Shown here: piece by piece, positions 10,995 through 19,649 of the stretch
Layout: the number at the start of each line of letters is the position of its first letter
Position numbering within the stretch: the first letter of the stretch is position 1
Assembly: GCF_022484225.1 (NCBI RefSeq)
Contig: NZ_JAKVLT010000001.1
Coordinates: 1,789,406-1,853,405, forward strand
Length of the DNA stretch: 64,000 nucleotides
Direction of reading: 5' to 3'
Origin: Pseudoramibacter sp.
GTDB taxonomy: Bacteria; Bacillota; Clostridia; Eubacteriales; Eubacteriaceae
Translations under genes and position numbers: made by a program
The notes under the pieces: model-generated
Databases searched by the model: none
What the model saw: only the letters and a program-made list of their open reading frames with translations
What the model was told of the DNA's origin: nothing

Positions 10995-12464
10995 TTAGCC
11001 TTTGATGAAGGCCGGCTGAGCCATGCGCTTTTTGTAAAGGGTGCGGGTCAGGCAGACCGCCGCGACAGCCGCCGCCAGTTCTCCGATGGGAATGGAAAAC
11101 CAGACCCAGAAGGCGGGATTCAGCATTTTCGTCAGCCCGTAGGCCACAGGCAGCGGAACGGCAATGAAGCGGACGATGGACACAATCAGCGAATCGGTGC
11201 CGCTGCCCAGGGCCTGGCACACCCCCTGAAGAATAATGTTGACGCCGGCAAAGAAAAAGCCTGCGACGATGATTTTCAGGGCCTGGACGCACAGGGCGCT
11301 GGTTTCAGGCGTCACCGAGAAAATCGAGACGATCGGCCGGGTGAAGCCTGCCAGCAGCACCACTCCGATCCCCATGATGACGGTGATGTCGATGAGCGCC
11401 CACCGGACGGCTTCCCCGATGCGCTTCTTTTGCCGCGCTCCATAATTGTAGGCGATAATCGGAATCGATGCGTTATTCAAACCGTACCCCGGCATGAAAA
11501 TGAAATTCTGAAGCTTGTAATAGATGCCGTAGGCCGTCACGGCCGCTTCGGAAAGGCTGCCCAAAATCAGATTCATCGCGTAGGCCATGATCGGCACGAG
11601 AATCTGCATGATGATCGCCGGAACGCCCACCTGATACAATTCCCGGAGAAGGCCTGCATTGGGCCGCAGATCTGACCGTCTGATGGTCATGACGCGGTCT
11701 TTTTTGATGTAAAAAGAGCCGATCCAGATCAACGAGACAAACTGACCGATGACCGTGGCCACTGCAGCGCCTTTGACGCCCATCACCGGAAAGCCCAGCC
11801 AGCCGTAAATGAGAATCGGGTCCAGCACGATGTTCGTCAGCGCGCCCGCCATCTGAGTCATCATGGTGATTTTTGTCCTGCCCGTCGCGATCATCACTTT
11901 TTCAAGACTCATGTAGGCCAGGGATCCCAAAGAAAAAATCGAAATGATCCGGACGTAAGTGATGCCGAAGGCGGTCACTGCCGGATCATGGGTCTGGCTG
12001 CGGATAAAGGCGCCGGCGCCGAAGATGCCGAAAAGAAACATGGCCACAAAATACATGCTGGAGGCGAAAAGCGCATTGCCTGCCGCATTTTCCGCCCGGC
12101 GTTTCTGCTTCATGCCGAGACAGCGCGCCACCAGGGCGTTGATGCCCACGCCGGTGCCCACCCCAAGGGCGATGATGAGCATCTGAATCGGAAAGCTCAG
12201 GGTTAAGGCGTTGATGGCTTTTTCCCCCGCGTGGATGATTCCCTGCGTGTCCGGAATCCGAGAAACATAAAAGGTGTCCACTACGTTGTACAGCGCCTGC
12301 CCCAGCATCGAGACCATCATGGGCAGCCCCATGTTCATCATAAGCTTAGGCACCGGCATGGCGAGCATTTTATTATTTTGATTTTTTGTTTGATCTTTTT
12401 TCTCTTGAGACAGATTCAAAATTTTTCCCCGCTTTCTGTTATTCATTAAATTTAATATTTGCAA
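10995..12464 (-). CDS. MATE family efflux transporter
   Basis: Cation-coupled multidrug or metabolite exporter in the cytoplasmic membrane. The protein is 489 residues from the ATG at 12464 and has about twelve hydrophobic segments in two related halves. The family opening MPVPKLMMNMGLPMMVSMLG and ALYNVVDTFYVSRIPDTQG is clear. The start is uncertain: an in-frame TTG at 12419 follows GCGGGGA with better spacing and would remove the Arg/Lys/Asn-rich first 15 residues. The substrate cannot be read from sequence. It is convergent with niaR and has no obvious regulatory partner. Confidence 0.9.
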   Translation of the reverse strand: MQILNLMNNRKRGKILNLSQEKKDQTKNQNNKMLAMPVPKLMMNMGLPMMVSMLGQALYNVVDTFYVSRIPDTQGIIHAGEKAINALTLSFPIQMLIIALGVGTGVGINALVARCLGMKQKRRAENAAGNALFASSMYFVAMFLFGIFGAGAFIRSQTHDPAVTAFGITYVRIISIFSLGSLAYMSLEKVMIATGRTKITMMTQMAGALTNIVLDPILIYGWLGFPVMGVKGAAVATVIGQFVSLIWIGSFYIKKDRVMTIRRSDLRPNAGLLRELYQVGVPAIIMQILVPIMAYAMNLILGSLSEAAVTAYGIYYKLQNFIFMPGYGLNNASIPIIAYNYGARQKKRIGEAVRWALIDITVIMGIGVVLLAGFTRPIVSIFSVTPETSALCVQALKIIVAGFFFAGVNIILQGVCQALGSGTDSLIVSIVRFIAVPLPVAYGLTKMLNPAFWVWFSIPIGELAAAVAAVCLTRTLYKKRMAQPAFIKG

Positions 12465-12572
12465 GGTTTTTATTATAACCTAAATGCGCTTATATATCAC
12501 GGCTTTGCGAAATGATCAGCGAAATGACAAAAAATCAAAACCGGGATTATGTCTCCGCCATCAGCATTTGCC

Positions 12573-13277
12573 TTATTGATTTTTAGAGGCTTTCCACGGC
12601 CGGCCCTTTCCGGACCAGCCCTGCTGATTCCAATAGGCTTTGTCAGTCTCTGTGAGGCCGCCCCGGGAAATCCGGCGCATGAGGTTAAACATCGCCTTTG
12701 TTTTGAAGCTCGGAGTGACGCGGCCGGCTCTTTTTTGAATCCGACGGGCCGCCTTGTCGATTTGCGCCGCTATTTTAACTTTTCGCTCCGGCGGCACCGA
12801 CGCCCAGTTCACCGCCCGCACATTAAATCCTAATTTTTCGATTTTTGAAATCCCCCAAAAAGCCAGGCTGTCGGCCATATCCTTGTTCGCCGAGCGGGTG
12901 CCGCCCCCGGCCGCCGTCGAAATCACCGCCGCCTGCTTGAAGAACATCTTCGTCTCCGGCCGGTGCAGCATCCAGCGGTAAGCGTAATGGTCCAGAAAGG
13001 CTTTCATCGCACCGGTCGCATGGTAGACGTAGACGGGGCTCGCCAGGATGATAAGATCGGCCTCATCCAAAGCCTTCGTCATCGGCGCCAGCTGTTCAAA
13101 ATGGGGACAATATGCCTCCCCCTTCATGAAGCATTGATTGCACCCGACACAGAAATCCGAAAAATCCCGGGGCAGCATAAAAGACGTAACGTCTCCGCCC
13201 ACTTTCTCCGCCAAGGCCTCGGCGATGTGCCAGGTTGAACCTTTGTGGCTCTGCCCGTGAACGATCGCGATGTTCAT
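12573..13277 (-). CDS. NAD(P)H-dependent FMN reductase / flavodoxin-fold protein
   Basis: A 234-residue flavodoxin-like oxidoreductase. The N terminus MNIAIVHGQSHKGSTWHIAE carries the FMN phosphate loop, and FCVGCNQCFMKGEAYCPH resembles the Cys motif of iron-sulfur flavoproteins, though it could also be redox-active thiols. ASPVYVYHATGAMKAFLDH is the typical middle motif. The C-terminal 70 residues are basic. I start at the ATG at 13277, where GGAGGTTC precedes it and ATGA overlaps the upstream glycosylase stop; an upstream in-frame ATG would lie inside that gene. Confidence 0.85.
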   Translation of the reverse strand: MNIAIVHGQSHKGSTWHIAEALAEKVGGDVTSFMLPRDFSDFCVGCNQCFMKGEAYCPHFEQLAPMTKALDEADLIILASPVYVYHATGAMKAFLDHYAYRWMLHRPETKMFFKQAAVISTAAGGGTRSANKDMADSLAFWGISKIEKLGFNVRAVNWASVPPERKVKIAAQIDKAARRIQKRAGRVTPSFKTKAMFNLMRRISRGGLTETDKAYWNQQGWSGKGRPWKASKNQ

Positions 13278-13852
13278 TTCAGAACCTCCGCCACCCGCGC
13301 CTTTAATGCCGGTATCACGGCCTCGGCAAACCACGGATTTTTGGCCTGCCACCTGAAATTCAGCGGGCTCGGATGCACCAGGGGCATCACCTCCGGCAGG
13401 TATTCCCGGTAAGCCCGAACGGTTTCCGTAAGGTTGCGCTTCATTTTGTCTTTTAGATAGCGCTTGACGGCGTACTGCCCGATGAGCAGCGTCAGTTTTA
13501 CATCAGGCATGAGCTGCAGCAGTCTCTGATGGTAGGTTTCGTAAATAAAGGCCCGGGGCGCTTTGTCGCCGCTCTTGCCTTTCCCCGGAAAATAAAAATC
13601 CATGGGCAGGACAGCGATCTGGCCGCCGTAAAACACTGAGGCGTCCACCCCCATCCAATCCATAAGCCGCTCTCCCGACGCGTCCTGAAACAGCCGGCCC
13701 GCCGCTTCTGTTTTCTGCCCCGGCGCCTGGCCGATGATGAGCACCTTCGCCTGGGGATGCACCTGAAGCAGCGGATGAATGCCCCGTTCAGTATAGGCTT
13801 TGTTGCGGCTGTCGTTTTCAATTTCTTTTATAATGTTCTGAAGTGTTTCCAT
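13274..13852 (-). CDS. Uracil-DNA glycosylase family protein
   Basis: Probable DNA base-excision repair glycosylase, 192 residues. Motif I is VLIIGQAPGQKTE near residue 40 and motif II is LVHPSPLN near the C terminus, the two catalytic loops of the UDG superfamily. The four Cys of the iron-sulfur family 4/5 enzymes are absent, so it belongs to a cluster-free branch, similar to proteins annotated simply as uracil-DNA glycosylase family. Upstream partner of the flavodoxin-like gene with a 4-bp stop/start overlap. Confidence 0.85.
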   Translation of the reverse strand: METLQNIIKEIENDSRNKAYTERGIHPLLQVHPQAKVLIIGQAPGQKTEAAGRLFQDASGERLMDWMGVDASVFYGGQIAVLPMDFYFPGKGKSGDKAPRAFIYETYHQRLLQLMPDVKLTLLIGQYAVKRYLKDKMKRNLTETVRAYREYLPEVMPLVHPSPLNFRWQAKNPWFAEAVIPALKARVAEVLK

Positions 13853-14098
13853 CTGGTTGTCCCCTTGTTTTCTTTAAATTAAATTGATTTTATCACAGGA
13901 CAATGAGCATTTGTCCGTAAAACAAGTGTAAATCAATGTAAAGGGTTGAATTTGTATCGTAATTGTGAAATTCTGTAAAAAATTGCGGTTTTAAATTGTC
14001 TAAATTTCTATGGTGGTTTAAAATATGTCTTGTAAAGGAATAAAAGACAAAACACATTAAAAAGTATAGGGTTTTGAGTAATTTTAGGAGGAATAAAA

Positions 14099-14542
14099 AT
14101 GAAAATTGTTTTTGGTTGTGATCCGAACGCAACAGATTTCAAACTGCAGTTAATGGATTATGTGAAAAGCCTGGGCCACGAAGTGACCGACTTCGGTTCT
14201 GACGATCCGATTTACGCCAATGTGGCCATCAAATGCGCGGAAGCCGTCGCTGCCGGCGAATTCGACCGCGGCATCGTCGTGTGCGGCACCGGGATCGGCG
14301 TTTCCATCGCCTGCAACAAAGTCAAAGGCGCTTACGCGGCCTGCATCCACGACGTGTATCAGGCTCAGCGCGCCAAACTGTCGAACAACGCCAACATCAT
14401 CACCATGGGCGCCCAGGTGGTCGGCATCAAACTCGCTGAAATGATGGTCAAAGAATACTTAACCTGCGGCGAATTCGACACCAACGGCCGTTCCATGCCG
14501 AAGGTTCAGCGCATCGTCGACTACGAAAACGAACAAAAATAA
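14099..14542 (+). CDS. RpiB/LacA/LacB family sugar-phosphate isomerase, divergent active site
   Basis: A 147-residue protein of the RpiB/LacAB fold, which isomerises phosphorylated aldoses and ketoses. VVCGTGIGVSIACNKVKG holds the catalytic Cys loop. Two residues of canonical RpiB differ: the GCDH motif is GCDP, and the ring-opening His of the HNDAN-type motif is Ser in LSNNANIITMG. The substrate may therefore not be ribose 5-phosphate. TAGGAGGAA precedes the ATG. The gene uses strongly biased C-ending codons, as expected for high expression, and sits 41 bp before the kinase gene, so the pair probably handles one sugar or polyol. Confidence 0.88.
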   Translation: MKIVFGCDPNATDFKLQLMDYVKSLGHEVTDFGSDDPIYANVAIKCAEAVAAGEFDRGIVVCGTGIGVSIACNKVKGAYAACIHDVYQAQRAKLSNNANIITMGAQVVGIKLAEMMVKEYLTCGEFDTNGRSMPKVQRIVDYENEQK

Positions 14543-14583
14543 GCAATTTCAATACAATTTAATATAAAGGAGAGTTAGGAGTA

Positions 14584-16131
14584 ATGGCTAAATATTTAAT
14601 GGGGATTGACGCCGGAACCGGCAGTGTCCGCGTCGCAATTTTTGACTTAAAAGGGCGCAACCGTGCGTACGACGTTCAGGAATATCCAACCACCTATCCG
14701 CACAACGGCTGGGCGGAACAGGACGATGAAAAATGGCTGGTCGCTTTGGGGGAAGCGATTCCAAACGCCATCAACAAAGCCCAGGTTGATCCTGAAGACA
14801 TCGTCGCCATCACCTGCGACGCGACGACCAACACCCTCGTCTACCTTGGCGAAGATGACAAATCCGTGCGCAAACCGATTCTGTGGATGGACGTCCGCGC
14901 TGCCGGCGAAGCCGCAGAAATCGACGAAATCCGCGATCAATACGACGCAACGAAATTCTACAAACCGAGTTTCCGCGCCGATACGATGATTCCGAAGAAC
15001 ATGTGGGTCAAACGCCACGAACCGGAAAACTGGGCCAAGACCAAGACCATGTTCGAATTTGAAGACTGGCTGAACTGGATCCTCACCGGCAAAAAGACCC
15101 TGTCCATGTCTGTCGCCGCTTTCCGCTGGAATTACGACGACAAAAACGGCGGTTTCCCGGTCGATCTGCTCAAAGCGGTCGGACTGGACGATGTCCTCGA
15201 CAAAGTGCCGAAGACCATCCTCAAAGTCGGCGAACCGGTCGGACAGGTTTCTGAAAAAGCAGCCGCTGCCTTCGGTCTGTCCACCAAGACGGTCGTCATC
15301 GAAGGAACCGCAGACTGCAACGCCTGCATGTTCGGTGTCGGCGGGGTCCGCCCGAACGGCATGACCTTAATCGGCGGGACTTCATCCTGCCTCCTCGGCC
15401 TCTCTGAAGAAGAATTCCACGTCGACGGCGTCAACGGGACCTACCCGAACTGCATGTACGACGGCACCAGCCTCCTCGAAGGCGGCCAGACGGCATCCGG
15501 CGCCATCCTGACTTGGTTCAAGAACAACCTCGTCCCAGGTTCCTGGGTCGAAGAAGCGATGAACCGCGATATGAATATCTACGATCTCATCACGGAAAAA
15601 GCGAAAAAGGTTCCAATCGGTGCCGGCGGCGTCGTCATGATGGACTACTTCCAGGGCAACCGTGCGCCTTATTCGGACTCCAAAGCCCGCGGTATGTTCT
15701 GGGGACTCTCCATCGGGACCGATACGGCTGCCCTCGCCCGTGCCGTGTATGAAGGGGTCGCCTACGGTGCGAACCACTGCATCGTCAGCATGAAGAAAGC
15801 TGGCTATCAGGTCAACGAAATCTACGCCTGCGGCGGGATCGCCACTTCCGACTTCTGGCTGCAGATGCATTCTGACATCATCGGTGTGCCGATCTACACC
15901 ACCATCGAAAACCAGAGCGCCGGCTGCCTCGGCGACGCCATTATCGCCGGTGTCGGTGCCGGATTATTCAAAGATTTCGGTGAAGCGGCTGACACCATGG
16001 TCCAGGTCGACAAGACTTACCGCCCGAACATGGAAAAACATGAAGAATACAAATTCTACATGGAACGCTACATGGAAACCTGGCCGGCCATGCGCGAAAT
16101 CGTCCACAAAACCGTGGATCACAACGCTTAA
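14584..16131 (+). CDS. FGGY-family carbohydrate kinase
   Basis: ATP-dependent sugar kinase of 515 residues. The N-terminal domain begins MGIDAGTGSVRVAIFDLKG, and the C-terminal ATPase domain shows IGGTSSCLLGL, YEGVAYGANH and ACGGIATSDFWLQ. EGTADCNACMFGVG supplies the region of the catalytic Asp. The closest general type is the ribulokinase/xylulokinase branch, but the exact sugar cannot be read. Codon choice is as biased as in the isomerase, suggesting an abundant enzyme. No transporter or regulator gene adjoins the pair. A strong terminator follows. Confidence 0.9.
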   Translation: MAKYLMGIDAGTGSVRVAIFDLKGRNRAYDVQEYPTTYPHNGWAEQDDEKWLVALGEAIPNAINKAQVDPEDIVAITCDATTNTLVYLGEDDKSVRKPILWMDVRAAGEAAEIDEIRDQYDATKFYKPSFRADTMIPKNMWVKRHEPENWAKTKTMFEFEDWLNWILTGKKTLSMSVAAFRWNYDDKNGGFPVDLLKAVGLDDVLDKVPKTILKVGEPVGQVSEKAAAAFGLSTKTVVIEGTADCNACMFGVGGVRPNGMTLIGGTSSCLLGLSEEEFHVDGVNGTYPNCMYDGTSLLEGGQTASGAILTWFKNNLVPGSWVEEAMNRDMNIYDLITEKAKKVPIGAGGVVMMDYFQGNRAPYSDSKARGMFWGLSIGTDTAALARAVYEGVAYGANHCIVSMKKAGYQVNEIYACGGIATSDFWLQMHSDIIGVPIYTTIENQSAGCLGDAIIAGVGAGLFKDFGEAADTMVQVDKTYRPNMEKHEEYKFYMERYMETWPAMREIVHKTVDHNA

Positions 16132-16165
16132 TCCTCATCAGCCTTCAGCTGTTTTTGAAAACATT

Positions 16166-16200
16166 AAGCCCTCCTGTGAATATTCACAGGAGGGCTTTTT
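16166..16200 (+). terminator. Rho-independent terminator of the isomerase-kinase operon
   Basis: A perfect 15-bp stem with arms at 16166-16180 and 16183-16197 (AAGCCCTCCTGTGAA and its complement) separated by TA, followed by T residues. It lies 35 bp after the kinase stop. Confidence 0.95.
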
Positions 16201-16226
16201 ACTCGATTCGCTTCTTCTCTTTTTAT

Positions 16227-16559
16227 TTATAAATTCGCTTCGCCCCAGTGCTTCAGTTCCAACAGAATCGGCATGAGGCTGCCCGCTTTTTTTGTCAGGG
16301 CGTATTCCACCCGCACCGGCATTTCGTTGTATTGATGGCGTTCAATGAGCTCAGCGTCTTCCATTTCTTTGAGGGATTTTGACAGCATGGTGTTGGTGAT
16401 CCCGACGATTCTGCGCCGCAGTTCCCCGTAGCGCAGCACCCCTTCTTTCTGGATGGCGCACAGAATCAAGATTTTCCATTTGCCGCCGATAAGGTCCAGC
16501 ACTTTTTTCAGGCCGCAGCCCGGGCCGCCCACGGTTTCGCATAAAACTTCTTTTTTCAT
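16227..16559 (-). CDS. HxlR family transcriptional regulator
   Basis: A 110-residue winged-helix regulator with the HxlR core: LIGGKWKILILCAIQKEG, RYGELRRRIVGITNTMLSKS and a wing around MPVRVEYALT. Cys6 and Cys15 near the N terminus (LCETVGGPGCG) are placed like the redox- or electrophile-sensing Cys of this family. It is divergent from thioredoxin with 135 bp between the starts, so control of trxA by thiol stress is plausible but not shown. Confidence 0.9.
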   Translation of the reverse strand: MKKEVLCETVGGPGCGLKKVLDLIGGKWKILILCAIQKEGVLRYGELRRRIVGITNTMLSKSLKEMEDAELIERHQYNEMPVRVEYALTKKAGSLMPILLELKHWGEANL

Positions 16560-16616
16560 CCTTAATATCTCCTTAAGACTCAGTTTTTTCTGACCAGGTC
16601 TCTTTATTTTGCGTAC

Positions 16617-16644
16617 TTGATCATTTTTTTATACCATGTATAAT
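16617..16644 (+). promoter_or_regulatory. trxA promoter
   Basis: TTGATC, a 16-bp spacer and TATAAT, ending 49 bp before the trxA start. The spacer contains ATACCATGTAT, an imperfect inverted repeat that could be an operator for the divergent HxlR protein. Confidence 0.6.
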
Positions 16645-16693
16645 GAGTATATCAAAAATATTCAGGAATTCAAGAGAAGAAAGGAACTCGAAA

Positions 16694-17011
16694 ATGGAAA
16701 AACAATTTACACAAGATAATTTCAATCAGGAAGTGCTCGGCAGCGATGTGCCGGTGATGGTCGACTTCTACGCCAACTGGTGCGGCCCGTGCAAAATGAT
16801 GGGGCCGATGGTCGAGAAAAAGGCAGCCCAATACGACGGGAAAATCAAAATCGGCAAACTCAATGTCGACGAACAACCGGAACTGGCGGCCCAGTACGGC
16901 GTCAGCAGCATCCCGAACTTCGTTTTCTTCAAAAACGGCAAAGTCGTGGATCAAGCGGTCGGCGCCATGCCGGAACCGATGCTCGACGGTAAGTTGAAAA
17001 ATCTCCTGTAA
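16694..17011 (+). CDS. trxA: Thioredoxin
   Basis: A 105-residue cytoplasmic dithiol-disulfide oxidoreductase. The active site WCGPCK (Cys30, Cys33) is canonical, and SIPNFVFFKNG holds the cis-Pro loop. I start at the ATG at 16694 after AAAGGAACTC; an upstream in-frame ATG at 16643 overlaps the -10 element and is excluded. It is divergent from an HxlR regulator and closed by the terminator at 17038. A thioredoxin reductase is not adjacent. Confidence 0.96.
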   Translation: MEKQFTQDNFNQEVLGSDVPVMVDFYANWCGPCKMMGPMVEKKAAQYDGKIKIGKLNVDEQPELAAQYGVSSIPNFVFFKNGKVVDQAVGAMPEPMLDGKLKNLL

Positions 17012-17037
17012 AAATAAGTCAAACATCCCTCTATACG

Positions 17038-17065
17038 CCAGAGTCTTTTCGACTCTGGTTTTTTT
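17038..17065 (+). terminator. Rho-independent terminator of trxA
   Basis: Perfect 8-bp stem CCAGAGTC / GACTCTGG with a TTTTC loop and seven T residues. Confidence 0.9.
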
Positions 17066-17099
17066 ATATGGTATGATAATAAAGTAGAAGGTGAAAACG

Positions 17100-17612
17100 A
17101 TGTATATTGCGAGCAAAAAAAGCCGAAAAAAGATCTTTCATACTGAACAGTGCAGCCATGTGAAAAACATCGCACCTCAAAACCGTCTTTATTTCTACAC
17201 CCTCCAGGATGCCCAGGCCGCTGGCTACCGATCTTGCCGCACTTGTTCCGCCGTGATGTGGTATTACCGCCGGGAATCTGCCGAACTCCTGTCCTTTTGC
17301 TTTGAAAACGGTCTGACGCTGCATTTCGACCGCAAAAAGGCGGCACTGAGCGTCAAAACGCCCCACAGCCTATGGAAGAACAGTCAAGAAAACCAATTGT
17401 TTTTGTATCATCGCAATATGTTTGACAAAGAAGATCCCAAATCGCCTTTTCCTCTATACCACTCGCAGAAATTTCGCAGTCCGACCATTCTCGGCTATTT
17501 GGAGTACATCGTTCAGCACGACCATTACCGTCAATATAACCCTCTGGAAATCTATCATAAAAAACTGCGTTGGGACGAGCAATCATTACCGCAAAGGGTC
17601 AAAGCACTATAA
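17100..17612 (+). CDS. Ada-type zinc-binding domain protein, probably frameshifted at its 3' end
   Basis: A 170-residue protein of unknown function. The N terminus resembles the zinc-binding domain of Ada: FHTEQCSHVKNI followed by AGYRSCRTCS provides three Cys and nearby His. The rest is not recognised. I start at the ATG at 17100 after AGAAGGTGA. The frame stops at 17612, but the +1 frame is open through the same region to 17709 and encodes a Lys/Arg-rich tail, from NHYRKGSKHYKKQQKRFKR to LLKSLGDSHKK, that looks like a natural C terminus. A one-base change near 17570-17590 probably truncated the gene. Confidence 0.7.
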   Translation: MYIASKKSRKKIFHTEQCSHVKNIAPQNRLYFYTLQDAQAAGYRSCRTCSAVMWYYRRESAELLSFCFENGLTLHFDRKKAALSVKTPHSLWKNSQENQLFLYHRNMFDKEDPKSPFPLYHSQKFRSPTILGYLEYIVQHDHYRQYNPLEIYHKKLRWDEQSLPQRVKAL

Positions 17613-17733
17613 AAAGCAGCAAAAACGCTTCAAAAGACAAAGGAAACGCCAGGCCATTCATCAGGTCGAAGCGCTGCTCAAATCTTTGGGCGATTCCCAT
17701 AAAAAATAGGCCGCCGCGGCGACCTGTTCTAAA

Positions 17734-18054
17734 TCAACGGTCATCAAAAAGCGCATCGATGGCTTCGATTTCGTCGATCCATCCGAGGGAATCCGCGAGC
17801 CGCTTGCGCTGTCCCCGCTCCCGGATTTCGTACTCCCGAAAGCCGCCGCTGAGCAGTCCGCCCACCTGAATGTTCAAATAGGCGTAGCCGAAATGCTTGT
17901 CTTTAACAGAGACTTGCACATTGTAATAATGGGACAGAATCTTTTGAATCTTGCCTACATCCGAATGCTCGACATAAGGTTCTTCAAAGAGCTTTTTATG
18001 AACATAGGGTTTTAACAGGCTGTCCAAGGCGCTGATGGTTAATTTTTCGCACAT
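17734..18054 (-). CDS. Hypothetical protein, paralogue of the gene at 48924-49238
   Basis: A 106-residue protein that I do not recognise. Its C terminus, YEIRERGQRKRLADSLGWID followed by EIEAIDALF, closely matches that of the 104-residue protein at 48924-49238 (YEIRDNGRRKKYYDPLAWID then EIEKWDALF), and both have a preceding GGG/GG turn. The two are therefore homologous. It overlaps the serpin stop by 16 bp, so the two are co-translated. Predicted soluble, with no signal peptide or membrane segment. Confidence 0.75.
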   Translation of the reverse strand: MCEKLTISALDSLLKPYVHKKLFEEPYVEHSDVGKIQKILSHYYNVQVSVKDKHFGYAYLNIQVGGLLSGGFREYEIRERGQRKRLADSLGWIDEIEAIDALFDDR

Positions 18055-19154
18055 GGTTCTTCACCTTCTTTCAAATCATTCACCACCCCGACAAAAACCG
18101 GCAGTGCCGTTTGCGTGTGCACAATGGCATAAAGGAACGGGCGGTCTAAAACCACTTCAAGATGAAAAACTGGCAGGCCAAAGACAGCAACCACTGCGAT
18201 CGTCGCCGTTGCAGCTTTTGTGCCATGAGGATTGACTTCTATTTTCGCCTGATGCAGAACAGAAGAAACGTACACAGGCAAATCTGTCATTGGCGAAAAG
18301 TCTGCGCCACTTCCAAATGCCTTTCGTATGCCCTGGGTCTTTAAAAACTCGGATAAATCCTGACGGTAGCTGTTTTGAAATTCTGGCAGAGCCACATTGA
18401 CTTTTTCTTCGCGCCGGTTACGATAAACTCGGGAAAAATCAACCGTATCGACGATTTTCTGCATTGCACGCTTGCCCTTTTTCTTTGGCAGCAGCGCAAC
18501 AAAGGCGAAATCCTGCTGATAAGGCCGGACAAATCCAGTATAATCTTCGTTTTCGATATACTGATCTTCGGTGCTGTTCATCATCCGCACTTCGCTCTTG
18601 GTGCCGTTGCTGTTTCGAAACACGCGCCCCTCTTCAAGATCATCTTCCTCATAGGGTTCCTGCCATTTGGCGTCAAAAGAAACGGCGTTGATCAAAGCAA
18701 AATCGAGAAGATCTGAATCGCCGACGATTTTCGGAATCATCCCATAGGTTTGATCGCGAACCCAGGTGTTAATGGCTTGGGGAAGATCATCTGTGGCAAA
18801 ACATTTCCCCGCTAAGTTCTGAACGAATGCTTGAATAAAATCTTGATGCATACAGTTTTCCAACTCAGCATCAACCGCCGCCGCATTCGCAGAGATTAAA
18901 CATTGAGTTTGATCCAAAATTGATGCGAATTCTGAAACAGATTGAATCAACGCTTCGCCGGTCGGCATTTTCAAAGCCTGCAGGACTTCTTCCCGGGTTG
19001 AACCTTCCGACGAAAGTACCATCATGGCGAGCAGCGCCAAAACAGAATAGGGCGAGAAAACGCAGTTTGCGTTGCGGTCTTCACGGTAAAATGCGGACAG
19101 TGCCTGCTGCGTCAATTGATTGTAACACGCTTCCCAGGCCGATCTCTCTTTCAT
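18039..19154 (-). CDS. Serpin family protease inhibitor
   Basis: A 371-residue suicide-type serine or cysteine protease inhibitor. FSPYSVLALLAMMVLSSEG is the serpin helix-B signature, and the C-terminal region has the hinge EVNPHGTKAATATIAV with small residues, then LDRPFLYAIVHTQTALPVFV. Counting the Gly as P15 puts P1 at a Phe (AVF/GLP), suggesting chymotrypsin- or elastase-like targets; loop length varies, so this is tentative. No signal peptide is visible, so the protein may act in the cytoplasm or be released unconventionally. Serpins are sporadic in bacteria and are reported in gut commensals. It is followed by an overlapping hypothetical gene. Confidence 0.92.
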   Translation of the reverse strand: MKERSAWEACYNQLTQQALSAFYREDRNANCVFSPYSVLALLAMMVLSSEGSTREEVLQALKMPTGEALIQSVSEFASILDQTQCLISANAAAVDAELENCMHQDFIQAFVQNLAGKCFATDDLPQAINTWVRDQTYGMIPKIVGDSDLLDFALINAVSFDAKWQEPYEEDDLEEGRVFRNSNGTKSEVRMMNSTEDQYIENEDYTGFVRPYQQDFAFVALLPKKKGKRAMQKIVDTVDFSRVYRNRREEKVNVALPEFQNSYRQDLSEFLKTQGIRKAFGSGADFSPMTDLPVYVSSVLHQAKIEVNPHGTKAATATIAVVAVFGLPVFHLEVVLDRPFLYAIVHTQTALPVFVGVVNDLKEGEEPCAKN

Positions 19155-19245
19155 CAGATTGCCTCCTTATGATCGATTGATTCTAAATCTATATTTTTAT
19201 TTTACATCTGCTCTCCCGCTTTTTGGTGTCCTCCGTGGACACAGC

Positions 19246-19563
19246 TCACCCGAAATACCGCGCCATCACAGCTTTTGCTGCCGCATCTTCCAACCCAAAG
19301 AGCTGGAGCAGCGCCATAAAATTCCGGGGTTTTGCCCCATGCCCGTCGATTTCGACCGTTTGATCCGTAAAATCAATGGTCAGCTTCCAGAAGGTGCCGT
19401 CTGAAATCACAACGTCCTGATAAGCGTAATGGGGTTTCCAGGTATCGATCTGCAATGCCTTGAATGCCTGCAAAAAAATATCTTGGTCTACTGCGCGTTC
19501 CTGTGGTTCTCCTAAAAACGGTTTATCGATAATACGGAAACTGTTTTCTTCGCAGACGGCCAA
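19246..19563 (-). pseudogene. Hypothetical fragment
   Basis: An open frame of about 105 residues starting at TTG, with no ATG or ribosome site. The same frame stays open upstream to a TAG near 19588 and encodes HFSGVQEYLAVCEE, which reads like protein interior. It is therefore probably the 3' part of a gene whose 5' part is lost. The content (VVISDGTFWKLTIDFTDQ) is not recognised. It lies between the serpin and helicase genes. Confidence 0.4.
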
Positions 19564-19649
19564 ATATTCCTGTACGCCCGAAAAATGATTCTAGAGGGTT
19601 AATCGGATTTTTGAAATTGGATAAGCTCGCATATAGATGCACCTCTCTC

